Shown here piece after piece: positions 6,890-20,200 of a DNA stretch of 22,401 nucleotides. Made by a program: the position numbers and the translations under genes. The stretch is taken from NCBI GenBank assembly GCA_004558535.1, contig SFCP01000016.1, positions 1 to 22,401 of the forward strand, in the 5' to 3' direction. Under the pieces are notes generated by a model. The model was not told the origin of the DNA. It searched no databases and saw only the letters and a list, made by a program, of their open reading frames with translations. The stretch comes from Bacteroidales bacterium (lineage in GTDB: Bacteria; Bacteroidota; Bacteroidia; Bacteroidales; Bacteroidaceae). Each line of letters starts with the position of its first letter. Within the stretch, counting starts at the first letter, position 1.

Positions 6890-8167
6890 ATGATGAAGCG
6901 CCTCTTCCCCCTATTTCTCGCTCTGCTGCTGACCGCCTGTGCCAAGGACGACCTGACGACCGGCGGAGTGGCGGCCGTGCCCATCCGCATCAGCGTGATG
7001 ACCGGCAATGCCGCGACGGGACGCACACCGGGTGATCCGGGCGAGGCGGAGACCTACACACTGCCCAGGGTGGCCTATATCTACCTGCTGGCCTACGACG
7101 GCGCCAACGAGACGGGCAACCTGCAACTGCTGATGCCCGCCGGCGCGGATGCCGGTACGGGGGCTATCCTGCTGGACGACAAGATGTGGGCACCCAGTGC
7201 CACGGCCCCCGGTGTGTATGACTATCAGGGCGTGCTCAGCGTCGAGCTGCCCAATACGTTCAAGTCCGGCCGTGTGTACGTGGCCGCGGCCGACCGCCGT
7301 ATCTACGACTTGGCCCTGCCGCCGACCGGCAGCGCAGCCGATGCCTACACGAAACTGACCTATACCGCCCGGGGCGAGGGCGCCACGGCACTGGCAGCCC
7401 GGCTGGACCGCAACGAATTTATGAAGAACCTCTACGCCACGCCCTACAACCTCGGCTATAAGCTGGCCCCCGGCGGCGCTTCGCTGGATTACTCCGTAGC
7501 TGCGGCTGTGACCGATGCCAACAAGGATACCTATAAGTATTATGGCACCGTGCTCGAACCCGAGGGCTTCGTGCCGCACGTGCGTGTGACGCTCTATCAC
7601 GTGGCCACCCGCCTGGACGTGAAATGGAATGTGGCGGCGGGACTGCGCGAAGACAATGCCTTGACATACATGGAGGTACAGGACCTTCCCGAACGGGGCT
7701 GCTACCTGTTTCGCCCCACGGAAAACGTCGTCAATTACGGCCTTGCCGGCTACGCCTCCACCTGCAACCACACCCTGCTGGATTACTACGACGACAGCGA
7801 AACGGCCGCTGTCCGCGGCGAGGGTTTCTATCCTACGACGGCTGACTACGAAGCCGACCGGGCCCGCGACGGCCTGAGGATGGGCAATGCCACAGCCGCC
7901 ATCGGCACGGCGTGGGAGGGACGGAAGGTCCTGTACGTGCCGCAGCACTATGCCGTGACCGCGGGCGGCAATGTATATCCCTTTCACGTGCGTTTGGGCA
8001 CGAACGGTCATAAAATCATGGCGGCCGACGCGGCCAAAATCACGGGCTGCTATTACGGAGATCCGAGGCAGTTCAACCAGACCTTTACCCCGAACGCCAT
8101 CTTCACCTCGTGGCTGGCCGTGGACATGACCGTCAGCCGCGTGGTGGACAATCACGAGGAGCCCTAA
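6890..8167 (+). CDS. Fimbrillin-like lipoprotein, probable accessory or tip subunit
   Basis: A 425-residue protein with lipoprotein signal FLALLLTAC (cysteine 17 from the ATG at 6890; 6893 is an equally good start). Features shared with Bacteroidales fimbrillins are an early strand AVPIRISVMTG, an arginine suited to maturation cleavage (TGR-TPGDPGEAETY, about residue 45), a first-domain block YIYLLAYDG and SGRVYVAAADRR, a central LYHVATRLDVKWNV, and late VLYVPQHYAVT and NVYPFHVRLG. Its position after the Mfa2-like gene and before the giant protein corresponds to the mfa3/mfa4 accessory-subunit slot of P. gingivalis. A tip or accessory role is inferred from order only. The open frame extends to an ATG at 6857, rejected because it puts charged residues before the signal. 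A 58-base gap precedes the giant gene, so co-transcription is likely. Confidence 0.7.
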   Translation: MMKRLFPLFLALLLTACAKDDLTTGGVAAVPIRISVMTGNAATGRTPGDPGEAETYTLPRVAYIYLLAYDGANETGNLQLLMPAGADAGTGAILLDDKMWAPSATAPGVYDYQGVLSVELPNTFKSGRVYVAAADRRIYDLALPPTGSAADAYTKLTYTARGEGATALAARLDRNEFMKNLYATPYNLGYKLAPGGASLDYSVAAAVTDANKDTYKYYGTVLEPEGFVPHVRVTLYHVATRLDVKWNVAAGLREDNALTYMEVQDLPERGCYLFRPTENVVNYGLAGYASTCNHTLLDYYDDSETAAVRGEGFYPTTADYEADRARDGLRMGNATAAIGTAWEGRKVLYVPQHYAVTAGGNVYPFHVRLGTNGHKIMAADAAKITGCYYGDPRQFNQTFTPNAIFTSWLAVDMTVSRVVDNHEEP

Positions 8168-8225
8168 TCCCGCAGCGGCCAACCGCCGGCCCTCCATTCT
8201 CTCTAAGAAAACTTCATACACGCTC

Positions 8226-11200
8226 ATGCACAGGCTTATACGATATACCTTACTCTGTTTCTCACTCCTGCTGACGGTCCTTGTGGCCCAGGCCCAGAAC
8301 CCGCTCGTCCGCTACGTCAAGTCGTCGGCGCTGGGCGGTACGTATGAAAACAGCGGATTGTCGTGGGAGAATGCCCGCAACAACCTGCAGGATGCTATCA
8401 ACGACCTGCACAACTATATGACGCAGCAGGGCATCAGCGAGGGCGGCATCATCTACGTGGCCGGCGTGGCAGACGGCAGCAAGAACGGCACCTACGTACC
8501 CACCGAGAGTACGGAACAGATTGGCGGCGGCGTGCTCTTCACCGCCTTTAAACTGTATGCCGGTATCAGCGTCTACGGCGGTTATGCCGGTACGGAGACC
8601 GGCGATGCCCTGCTCCCGGAAAACCGCGTGCTGAAGGACGGCGCTACCAAACCGTGGGAACTGAAGTACGAGACCATCCTGTCGGGTAACCACTCGAACA
8701 CCACGCCCACTACCTTCGAATGGAATGCAAAGAAACAGACCTACAGCACCTCCTTCCCCGGAAACTCCTATCACGTGGTGTGGTTTGCCACCAGTGGCTT
8801 CGACGAAAACGGCCGCGCCAAGGCTTTGGGCGGAACTGCCCTGGTGGACGGCTTTACCATCGAGGGTGGATGCGCATCCAACCGCTCGGTAGACGCCCAG
8901 CGTGAGCACAACGCCTTTGGCGGCGGCGTCTACATGGTGGACGGCGCGCAGTTGAAGCACTGCATCGTGCGGAAAAATGAAGCTACCCGCCGCGGCGGTG
9001 CCGTCTACCTGGACGGCGGCGGCGAAGTGGACTACTGCTACCTGCATACGAACCAATGCCTCGGCCTCGGTATCGTGGCCGGATATGGCGGAGCCGTGTG
9101 CGTGGAGAGCAACGGCAAGGTGTTGCACAGCTTGATTCACAACAATACCGCCCGCATCGGCGGTGGCGCCTGCCTGTCGGCCGAGGGCGTGGATAAAAAC
9201 AATTGCTTTAACCCCGCCCTGGCCGGTTGCGTGGTCTCGAACAACACCACGACCACAGAGGGCGGCGGCGTCTTTATTTACAAGGGCGGACAGATGAACC
9301 ACTGCACCGTGGTGCGCAACAAATGTACCGGCCCGAACATCATTATCCAGGGGCGGCGCTACGGCAGAAGTGCCGGCGTCTACGTGGACCGCGCCGCCAT
9401 GATAGCCAACTGCGTGATGTGGGGCGGCGAAGTGGAGGCCAACAGCAACGTGCAGTATGCAGCCTATACGCCCGAGTCGACCGACCAGTTGAAACCCTAT
9501 GTCAACTACTCCGCCATATCGAATCACGACCTGGCCGACTGGACCGCCACGGCCAAACTGGAAATCGTTTCGCTTGGCTCGACCAACAGCGGTACTAACA
9601 GCCTCTTCCCCGACTTTATCGCGGGAACAGACGGAAAGGCCATCGATGACGTGAATGCCGGCGTGGAGATACCCGGTGTGGGCGAGGAGGTAAGTCCCGA
9701 AACGCGCTGGATCCCGGCCGGTTTCTCCCCCTTGCGCGAGGCCGGCGTGCAGTTGATTGACTTTGCCGTCAACGAGCGTATCCTGCGCTCGCACATCGCT
9801 GCCGACATCAACGGCAAGACCTTTGCTCCGCGCACCACTATCGGCGCCTACGTATCGGAGCGTACCAAATATGCCCCCGTGCGGATGGCTTCGGTCGAGG
9901 ATGGCAGCGAGCAGGTCTACACCCTGTTCGTGGACCCAAACCGCGAAGTGAAAGACTTGATGGGCGCCGCGCACGTAGGGCACAGCTGGGCCTATCCGCT
10001 GGGCGACATCAATGATGCTCTGGAGTGGTTTCGCACCTATTGCGGGCAGGAAATCGAATATTACGACGGGGTGGACGCCGCCGCTACGGTTACGGGAATC
10101 CTGCCGGCCGATGCAGTCCTGCAAATCCTGGTCAAGGAGGGAACCTGCACCACGTCCGGAACGTATTTCTCGACCCGAATGCGTACCTCGTACCTGCAAA
10201 TGCCGGACAACACCCACCTCTTTGGCGGCTATCCCGCCGCCAATACAGAACGCAGTACGGCCGGGCGCGACCCGATCAAGAACATGACGACGATTTCGGC
10301 CAACATCATCGACAACGGCTACGCGTTCAATACCTGCCATATCATTGGCTTTGGCGGTTCCAGTCATGTCATTGTGGACGGGTTCCGCCTGTCATACGCC
10401 TACTCCCTGCCCAATACGGAACTCAACGACGCCGTGGGTACAGGGTCGCAACTCTACTTCACCCCCATCCTGCGTGATGGTGGCGCCATCCTGCTACAGG
10501 ACAAAGTCGGCAGCTATGGTTCGATGAAGGACAATATGGTGCGCAACTGCGTGCTCTCGAACTGTACCTCCGAGCGCGGCGCGGCCATCTATGTGCAGAG
10601 CAGCCGCAGCGATGTGGAGATTGAAGTAACTTTCGAGAACTGCATCATCCACAATAATACCTCGACAGCAGCCACACCCTCGGCCATCTATATCGAAAGT
10701 GAAGCCGGCGGACGGGTAGATGTGGCTTTCAATCACTGCGACATCCTGAAAAATGTGGGCTACGGCCTACTTGTTACCGGCAATAATACCCATGTCAGCC
10801 TGGACAACTCCATGATTTGGGCCAATGCCAAGCAGGCATTTGCACGTTCGGAGGAGCTGGCGGACAATGGTAATCTGAGCTACCTGACATCCATCTTGGT
10901 GGAAAACGGCGGCGGCCTTACCGGTAGCTACAACCTGCTGGATGCCTCGGCCGCTATCCCTACGGGACTGACCGATACCGAAAGCAAGCTGACCTACCTG
11001 CGCACCGAAACGGAGGCCGGCGTGACCAAGGAGATTTACACCTATCCCGCTTTCATCAATCCCACCAAAAACATCGGTGCTACTTCCGAAGGCGATTTGA
11101 CCAACTACGGAGGCGTGGTCAACTTCATGCCGCGCAATATGAACCCGATGGTCAATGCGGCCGACGACAGTAGTATGTCCGGGGCAGATATGACTACGCA

Positions 11201-14200
11201 CACCCAGCGCAACTACGGCGGCGCAGCGGATATCGGCGCGGTGGAGAACAGCGATGCCGCCGGCGAGGGCTACCAGCCGGCTTACGGCCGCATCATCTAC
11301 GTACGTGACTACGGCAACACTACCGACATGGGCGGCGATGGCTCCTCCTGGGAAAAAGCCATCAACGGCAACTGCACCCTCTACACCAACAATCACGGTT
11401 TTCAAGGCTACGACGCCGAACTGTATGCCGAGAACGCACCACTGACAGGCCTGCAGTGGGCTGTGGACGAGGCTTACTACCGCTCGCTGAAGAAGGACGA
11501 GAGCAACGCGATTATCTACAAGACGCAGTCGGGCATTTACGTACAGCCTGTATGGGGCAGTTATACCGAAACTTCGGTGCAGTATTCCGAAGTAGATGAG
11601 AACAACCGGGTGGAAGTATGGGTGGCCAAAGGTGAATACCTGCGCCGTCATGGTTTCTTCATGCGGGATGGCGTGGATGTGTATGGAGGCTTTGAAAATA
11701 CAGGCAATCCGGCCAAGGGAGAACGCAATCCCAAGGAATACGAAACCATTATTGAAACCAATACGGACGAAGAAATTGCCAACGGTACTTTTACTTGGGG
11801 AAGACAAGCAGGCTACGCCGGCAATGATTTGATAGATTTTGAGGTAAAAGAACCTACCCTTTACTCGGGCATTCGTGCTGTCAGCGCCTCATCGGAAGAA
11901 ACTTCCGGCGAAGGACCCAACAACGGACGAAAGGAACATGCGGTCGATGGGGACGAAAGTACGTTCTGGCACTCTAGGTGGAAGACGGGAGGTTATGCTA
12001 CGCCCCCCCACAGCATCGTACTTGATATTCGTAGCAGAAAACTTATTGAAAATGTCATTATTCTTTGTAAGCAGTCTCAGAATAAAGCCATCAAGATAGA
12101 AACGAGTAACTCAAAGGATGATGGTTATACTACGGTCTACGAGACTACAAATGCCCCAAGCGTTCAGACGCTCAAACTGAATGTTACTTCAACCAAGGCG
12201 CGCTATGTACGACTTACTTTTGGATTAGAGGGCGACGACCCCTCTTCATCCTTGGCCCGTATCAATGAAATCAAGATTGGGTATGGTGGAAAATACGTTG
12301 ACCCGGAGCCCTACTATGACTTGAACAGCTACACAAATGCTTACATCCTGGACCGCGTACTGACACAGCAATTCCCATACTATGTGGGAAGCAATAAATC
12401 CGATCTGGAGTGGGGCAACGAAGTGGCCTTGGGATTCAAGAATAAGACTACGTGGGATGGATTTGTACTTCAGAATGGCCGCACACGTGTTGACCATACC
12501 CGTGACGGAGGTGCTGGCTTGGCTATCCGGTATAATGGCGTGTTGAGAAACAGCGTCATTAGAAACTGCAAGAACAGTGCTATATATATACGTGGCGGCG
12601 GCATCTTTTGCAACGATGGCACCATTGAAAACTGTACGGTGGAGAACAACGTTGCTGATGGAACTGCGTTTGTCTTGGGTGGTGGCTTGTACCTGCGTGC
12701 CGGCACTGTGTTCAACAGTATTTTTACGGGAAATCAAGTAGAAAGGACGTGGAACGAACAGGATGGCGGTGGCATCTATTTCGAGAACGGCATCTTTTAC
12801 AATAACACCGTTTCCGACAACACAGGCCATTACGCCTTGGCCACCGGCAATTATTTCAATGGAGGTTCTCTGTCCATCTATAATTCCATTATTATAGGTA
12901 ACCACAGCAATAACAGTAAGACAAAAGAATTAATTTGTGAAGGAGGTACAACTTTTACCGCCCTTATTTCCAACTGCCTTTTTGCGACAGAGGATAAATT
13001 CAAAATCAGTGGTGACAAGACTACCAAGAAGAATTTATTCTTTGGTGATGCAAGCAATCCCTATTTGGAGACGGACATATTTACTGATTACGATAATCAG
13101 GATTTTACGCTCCGAGAGGGTTCTCCCGCCATCAATAAGGGAACGGAGGAATTGGGCAATGACGGGAATGGTGATCCGGTGACGCTTCCTGCCTACGATG
13201 CCGCCTATGCCGACCGTATCCAGGATTGTACGGTAGACATTGGGGCTTACGAATACAACGGAGCCTACAGCATCAGCCCGACAGAGGAAGTGGCAGAGGA
13301 TGGAGTCACGGTGAAGACCGCCTCGTTCTTCGTGACCGGGCCGGGTAAGGGTACCGCTTCCGCCAGAAATCCCGACAATGCCGCCTGTATGCAGAAACTG
13401 CAAAAGGTATTGGACGCTGCGGGACGCTACAAGTTCACGCATCCCACGGTGCAGGTAATTGTGAAGTTGGCGGCCGTGGCCGGTGGCGGCTATGCGCCGA
13501 GTCGTTCCTCGGTGGAAGACCTTTACAGCCTGGAGCGGGAAAATCCGCGTACCTACTCCCTGATGGTGCCGCGCGGAGTAGAAGTCTGGGGTGGCTATAC
13601 CGATGATGATTTCACCGACCGCGATGTCATTGGCCACAAGACCATGCTGACCGGTGCCTACACCAGCGACGGACAGAACGTGAACTGCTATCATGTGGTG
13701 ACCTTCACCAACGATCTCTTTGACGAAAACGGCGAGAAGATTGGAGCAGGGCATACCACCACCGCTTTCGAGGGCACTGAAAGCCCTTCGCTTGCCAATG
13801 TCGTAGATGCACAGGAGCGTGCTATCCTCGACGGACTCTTTATCGAGGAAGGAGAAGCTTCGGGCGAGATTGTCTATTCGGGTGAGAACAACCGCGAAAA
13901 AAATACCAACCGCTATGGTGGCGCAGCCATCGTGACGGACTTTGCCCACGTGCGCAACTGCATCCTGATGAACAACCGGGCTGCCTTTGGTGGCGGCGCG
14001 CTCTTCTTGGAAGACGGTGCGCTGGTCAGTGGCTGCATCCTGGAGAACAATACGGCCGAGTGGGGTGGGGCTATCTACGTGAAACAGAATACTGCGGCCG
14101 GCTTCGACCCGCGCCTGTGGAGCAATATCCGCACCTTTGCCCACCTGTATTCCTGTACCATCGTCAAGAATACGGCCGGTGACGCCGGCGGCGGTATATG

Positions 14201-17200
14201 GTTCAACAACAACGTGCGTGTGAACAGTTCCGTCGTGTGGAGCAATTACGGAAACAACTCCGCCAACGTGTGCGGACAGACCGACCCCTATTCCACCACG
14301 GCCGAGACGAAGACCTCCATATTCTACCCGTTTACCTACAGCGCCATCGAGAACCTGCGTGCTCCCGGTATGAACAACATTTCCGTTCACACCGAGGACA
14401 GCAAGGGCGTGCGCTTTGACTTAACCCCTGCGGACCCCTATTATTACCTGCGTCACTACTCTGTCCTGGCCCGTGCGGGCATGGAGGTCGGATCGTATAA
14501 AGACCGCCACAACGTGGACAATCCTGAGGACTTCTATTACCCCACGCTCGAAACAATCGACCTGGCCGGCAATTCCCGCCTCACCTACAACAAGGATGCT
14601 GATGGCAACCCGATTTCCGGCGAGCCTGTGGCCAAAGACTTCATCGAGATCGGAGCACGTGCCTACAACGGCCCGCTCATCGTGCAGCCCACCAGCTCCA
14701 CGCTGATTACCCGCTTGTTTGTGGCAAAGCCCGAGGACATGGACGAGGAAATCTATGAGGCCATTGCCAACGAGGGCACTTTTGTCGAGGGCAGCTCTTT
14801 CGCTTTCCCGATGCAAAAGCTCGATGATGCCCTGCACTACATCCAAACCGCCCGCATGAATTTGGGAAATACGAAAGTCGACGTGGCCGACCTCGACCCC
14901 GCTGCTGTGGGCAAGGAAGAAGAGGATGCTACGTGCTATGTGCGGAACATTCGCTTTGAAATCTTTGTCAGCCGCGGTACCTACTATCCCTATCGTACTG
15001 TTTCGGGTAAGTATGATTATTCGCGAGGCAATACCTTCCTCGTGCCCGAAGGCGTGAGCATCTACGGCGGACTGCGCAACGATCAGGCCGGCGGGGCCGC
15101 CAGCACTTTCTACACCCAGCACATCGCGGATGGCGAGAAACCGGGAAAGGACGTGACCTTATCCTTTACGCGGGTGGATGGAAGCACCGAAACCATCAAG
15201 CTCAAGCATACCGACACCGAAACCATCCTGGCCCGCCGCGAGTTGGAGGACCTCAACCACAATTCCATCAAGGAGCCGTGGGAGATGAAGTACCAGACCA
15301 TCCTGTCAGGCAAGAGCGTGAACTCGGAGGCTGCCGACAATGTCTATCACGTGTTGACCTGCCTGGCCGATGAGGAATATGTGGGTACGCTGCCCGATGG
15401 CACGAGCGAGATTTCCGGCCTTGTCGTGGCAGACGACCAAAAGGAATATACCGGTGTGCCTATTGTGCTAGATGGCCTGCAGGTGATGGACGGCAAGGCC
15501 ATGGGCTACGACCCCTCTGCCGTCATCAATGCCTACTCCTTCTACCGTGGCGGCGGTGTACTGGTCGACGGCAACTGGGTGGGCGGCACGCGGACAGCGA
15601 CCGGCGAGCTCGAGCCCTCCGATGATAATTTCACCCGTGCACGCGACCCGCGCTCAGTGGGCCGGCGCAGCATTCCGCTGGTGGTGCGCAACTGCGAATT
15701 TACCAACAACCGTGCCGGCGCCGGCGGCGCCATCTTCAGCAATGGCGTGGTGGAACTCTACTCCTGCAACTTTGCCCAAAATGCCGCCAAGCGGCGCGAA
15801 GAGGCCGATGCGCCGACCGATGGCCGCCGCTCGCGAGGTAACGGCGGCGCAGTCTTCAGCTCCTACGTGCTGTCGGCCGTCAATACCATCTTTGCCAACA
15901 ACGAAGCCGGTGTGGCCGAGGAAAGCACGGACCTCAGTTGGCTTGATGAGAACGGCTCGCGAGGAGGTGCTGTCTTCCATGCCGCCAATGGCAACTACGG
16001 CTCCATGCAGATTATCAACTGCGACTTTGTGCGCAACCGCGCCCTCAGCTACCCCGCCATCTATGTGCTTTATCCCAACCGCGGCGGACTGGACAAGGAT
16101 GAGAATCCGCACAAGGTGGTCAACTCCATCTTCTGGGGCAATGTGGTGCGCCCCCTGAGTGCCTCGCAGAAAGCCGAGGGACAAAAGCAGATAGACTTTG
16201 TCACCAATTACTGGGACCGTGTGCCTGTGGGTGGAGCACCGGCCGAGGATCCGAGCCTCTTTATCGATTCGCGCCGCGATGTCGATGGCAATCCCGGACT
16301 GGGCGAAATGCTCTGGTTCTGTGCCTACGAGCGGGACAAGGGCTGCGAACCGCGCTTTGACGAACGCGGCATCATCGACTACCGCACGGCCAACTACACC
16401 GACCTGTCCGAGGAGAGCCCCTCGCTCGACAAGTATATCCCCACTGATGTATTCACCAACGTGAAGTACTACCTGCTGGCTGAGGATGGTAGCGTCACGG
16501 AGCAAACAGCCGACAACACGGGGGCAAATGCTTATTACAAGTGGGTGACCAACAATATTTACCTGTCTTCCGACAACAACGCACTCGATGGTCCCAACTT
16601 TGTCAACCCCTCGCTCGGACCGGGCGTGGACAACTACCTGCCCTCGGCCGACTGGATGGTGTCGCGCCAGAACAACCTGACCGACAACGGATGGACACGT
16701 ATCCACCAGGAGGTTTCACCCAACGACCCCAGCGACCCCACCTCGTTCGACTGCGCCTTTGTCGACGATGATCCCGACCGCATCCTGCCGGCGCGGGCTC
16801 ATGGTATCTATGCCGATACCCGTAAGGCCCGCACCAAGAGCACTGCCGGCAAATCTCATATCATGATGCCCCTCGGTAGCGAGCGCTATATGCTCAATTC
16901 CATCGACGAACCGCTTTACCGCATCTCCCTGGACCCCAACCCCTCGCAGCACCAGACGTTTATCGACCTCGGCGTCTACGAGTACCAGCACATTACCCTG
17001 CAGCCTGACGTTGTGGGCGAAGAGACCGATGTCCTGTGGGTGAGCACGGAGGAGAAGCCCGAGAACGGAAATGCCGACGGAAGCAGTTGGCTGACCCCTA
17101 CCAGCGACTTGCAGCGTGCCATCGAGACCCTGCTGGCCAGCCGCAATAACCACCACAAGCAAATCAACATCATCGAGGGCAACTATTCGCCCATCTACAC

Positions 17201-20200
17201 CATCGACGGCAACATGAGCTTTACCATCAATACCGGTTCGCTCAATGCCGCAGCCACCCTGCCCGACGAAAAGGGCTCGACCGGTGATGGCGACTTCGGT
17301 GTGCTTTCGCTTACGTTTGTCGGCGGTTGGAGCAAGGACGTCAAGGAGGTTCACGATGTCGAGGCATATCCGACGGTGTGGGAGATGGCCGGCCGCTCCG
17401 GCGTGGCCACGGAGCGTATGTCGACCCTGCTCCGCATCTCCGACGCGCACAACTGGTACGGTATCGGTTCCAACGCCTCCACCGTATCGGCCTCCAACTT
17501 TTCCAACCTGCACGACAATACCCAGCGCGTCATCCCTGTTTCGATAGACGGAATTACCCTGCAAAATACCTACGGCAACCAGCCGCCCTCGGCTGAAAAT
17601 TCCCTGGGACTGGGCGCAGCCATCAGCTATACGCCGCAGTATCAGTACGTACTCGACGCCAGCGGAAAACCGACAATGGGTGCTGAGGGAGAATACGTCA
17701 TCGCCACCGACGAGGGTGGGGAAAAAGTCTTGGCCGAGCAGCCCGCAGCAAGCACGCCCAAGTTTACCCTGGGGCATACCATCGTGCGTCTCAACGGGGC
17801 CGCTTCCACTGTACCCGCTGTGACCATCGGCGAGGGCGGCGGCTATTCCGTCATCCACAACACCCTCTTCCACAGCAACGAGGGACGCTCACTGGTGGCC
17901 TACAACACCCGCGTGGTCAACTGTACCTTTGCCCTCAATGGCGACAAGGTGCAGCTGCTCGACGATGCAGCGGCCACCGCCCAAACGTACAGCGATGAGG
18001 CTTTGGCGCTCCACTCCTCCATCACCAACTCGCTGCTGTGGCGCAATGGGGCAGAGGATGCTTGGGAGTTTGAACTGCCCAAGCACAACCGGAATTATTT
18101 GGCCCACAACGCCATCTACGACGGGCCGGGTGCTTTCCAGACGACGGAGGCGACTCCCGGACTGATTGGAATTCCTGCTAAGGGCGGAGGCAGTACGGTC
18201 GAATTCGAGGGCCGGAACTACCGCCTTTCGGCCGACAATGCCGACGTGCTCGAGGGACCGAACTTCGTCAATCCCCTCCTCTCGGCCTCGATGACCGTTG
18301 ACCGCGAACAGCGCGACTTCCACCTGCGCCCCTCGGCCCGCACCATCAATCAGGGCGACAACGACACGTATATCGAGCGCGTCTACGCCAACCGCAAGGA
18401 CGGCGTACTGCTCACCGAGGCCGAGCGCAGTGCCATTTTGACCGCCGAGACGGAGTTGGCCAACCTGCCGCGTTTCTACAATGTGGTGGACCGCGGTGCC
18501 TATGAGTATCAGAGCGACTTGCAGCGCGTCATCTACATGGACCCCTCGAAGATGCTCACCGGATCGGGCCACGATTGGGGGTCGCCATTCGGTTACGGCA
18601 ACCTGCAAAGCGCCATCGACCTGGCCGCCGTCTTCTTCAGCATCAACGACCAGCGTGCCTACGTCTTCTGCAAGGGCGGCACGCAGTTGGACGAAACCGT
18701 GACGCCGCGCCCCGGTGTGAACGTCTACGCCGGCATAGACCCCACCTATATCCGCACGGCCGACACCGAACCGGCCGACGACGGCGACCCGAAGGATGGA
18801 GGCTACGATGAAGAGGACCTGCATGACTACGTCGTGCGTGTGCTGGGCGACCGGCCGGGCACCGTGGCAGCCTCGGCGCAGCGCACCCGCATCGCGGGCG
18901 TCAGGACTATGGGCGTCTACAACGACTATGCCCTGCTCGACGGATTCGACATCTCGCCCACCGTCACCGACGGCACGCCTGTGGACATCACAGCCCCCGT
19001 GGTGGATTTGGGCACGACGGACAGGGTGCTGCCTGTCGTCCTGCGCAACAGCGTCATCCACGATGTACGCAATACTACTGTCGACCCCACCGACGGCGCC
19101 TCTGCTGCAGTGCGCGTGCGCGGCGGATTGCTCTACAACGTGTTGGTGCGCGATTGCAGTACCGCTGCTGACGGAGCCGCCACCACCCACTTCGGGCCGT
19201 ACGGACGCGCCGTGGGCTGTACGTTCCTGGCCCAGGGCGCCCAGTACTATGCTCTCCATACCAACTTCGCCGCAAGCACCACTTATGGCGTCTGCAACAC
19301 GATTACCTACAACCCCGACTTCGCCACCGCTTCCACGGCTCGTATCGGCGATGCCACGGGCCTGTGGAACTGCAATGCCGATGCCGACGGCTATCCCTTT
19401 GCCCACTATCTGCAACCCACCGCAGTCGGCGACTTGCATCCGCATAAACCTTCGTTCTATACCTCGCAGCGCGACCTTTGGTATCAGTTGGAAGAGCATT
19501 CACGCCAGGCCGATCATGCCAGCACCGACTTTGCCGAAGCACTCTACACGGACTTGCTGTCGGCGTTGGGCATCACGTCTGTGGAGCGCCCGGCTGTCAT
19601 CGACTTTGCTGCCGACCGCGATTTGCTGGGCAATCCCCGCTTGCCCCGCTATGCCCCCCGCATGGACCGCGGCTGTTTCGAGGCATGGAATGTGCCCGAG
19701 TCCGTAGCGGCCAAGGCTACTTACCGTTACAGCGGTGCGCGCGGCAGCCTTGCCGGTGGCCGTCGCCATCCGCAGGAGGGTAGTGTGGTCTACGTACATC
19801 CCGGAGCCGCCTTGGTGATGGACCGCGATGACTTCAATCCCGAGGGGGCCGGCGAGGGACGCAACACGCCGCTTCGCCCCGGTTACCTGTTGCTCCTCGA
19901 GGGAGGCTCCCTCTACGGGCAGGGAGCGATGGTCAGCCTGCCCCACGTGGGCGTGGAGCGCACCATCGACGCTACGCCCGGTGCCATTGTGGCGCTGCCC
20001 TATTCCTTCGACTATCAGGCGGATGCCCGCCTGATTAGCTACGATGCAAGTGGCCATGTTGCGGAGGCTGAAGCCGTTGTCGGGGAATTGTACCGCTATG
20101 ACGGTGCCGAGCGGGCTGCCTACGACTATGCCGCCGTGTCCACCAATTCTACCTGTTGGCACGATGCTTCTGCTGATGGGGCTGTCGAGGCTTGCCTGGG

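Noticed and set aside
8262..10367. Minus-strand frame of 701 residues, and similar ones at 10767-11807, 13035-14390 and 17889-19499
   Set aside because: All lie antisense to the giant gene, whose plus-strand frame has clear repeated motifs; the antisense products are Val/His/Gly-rich artefacts.
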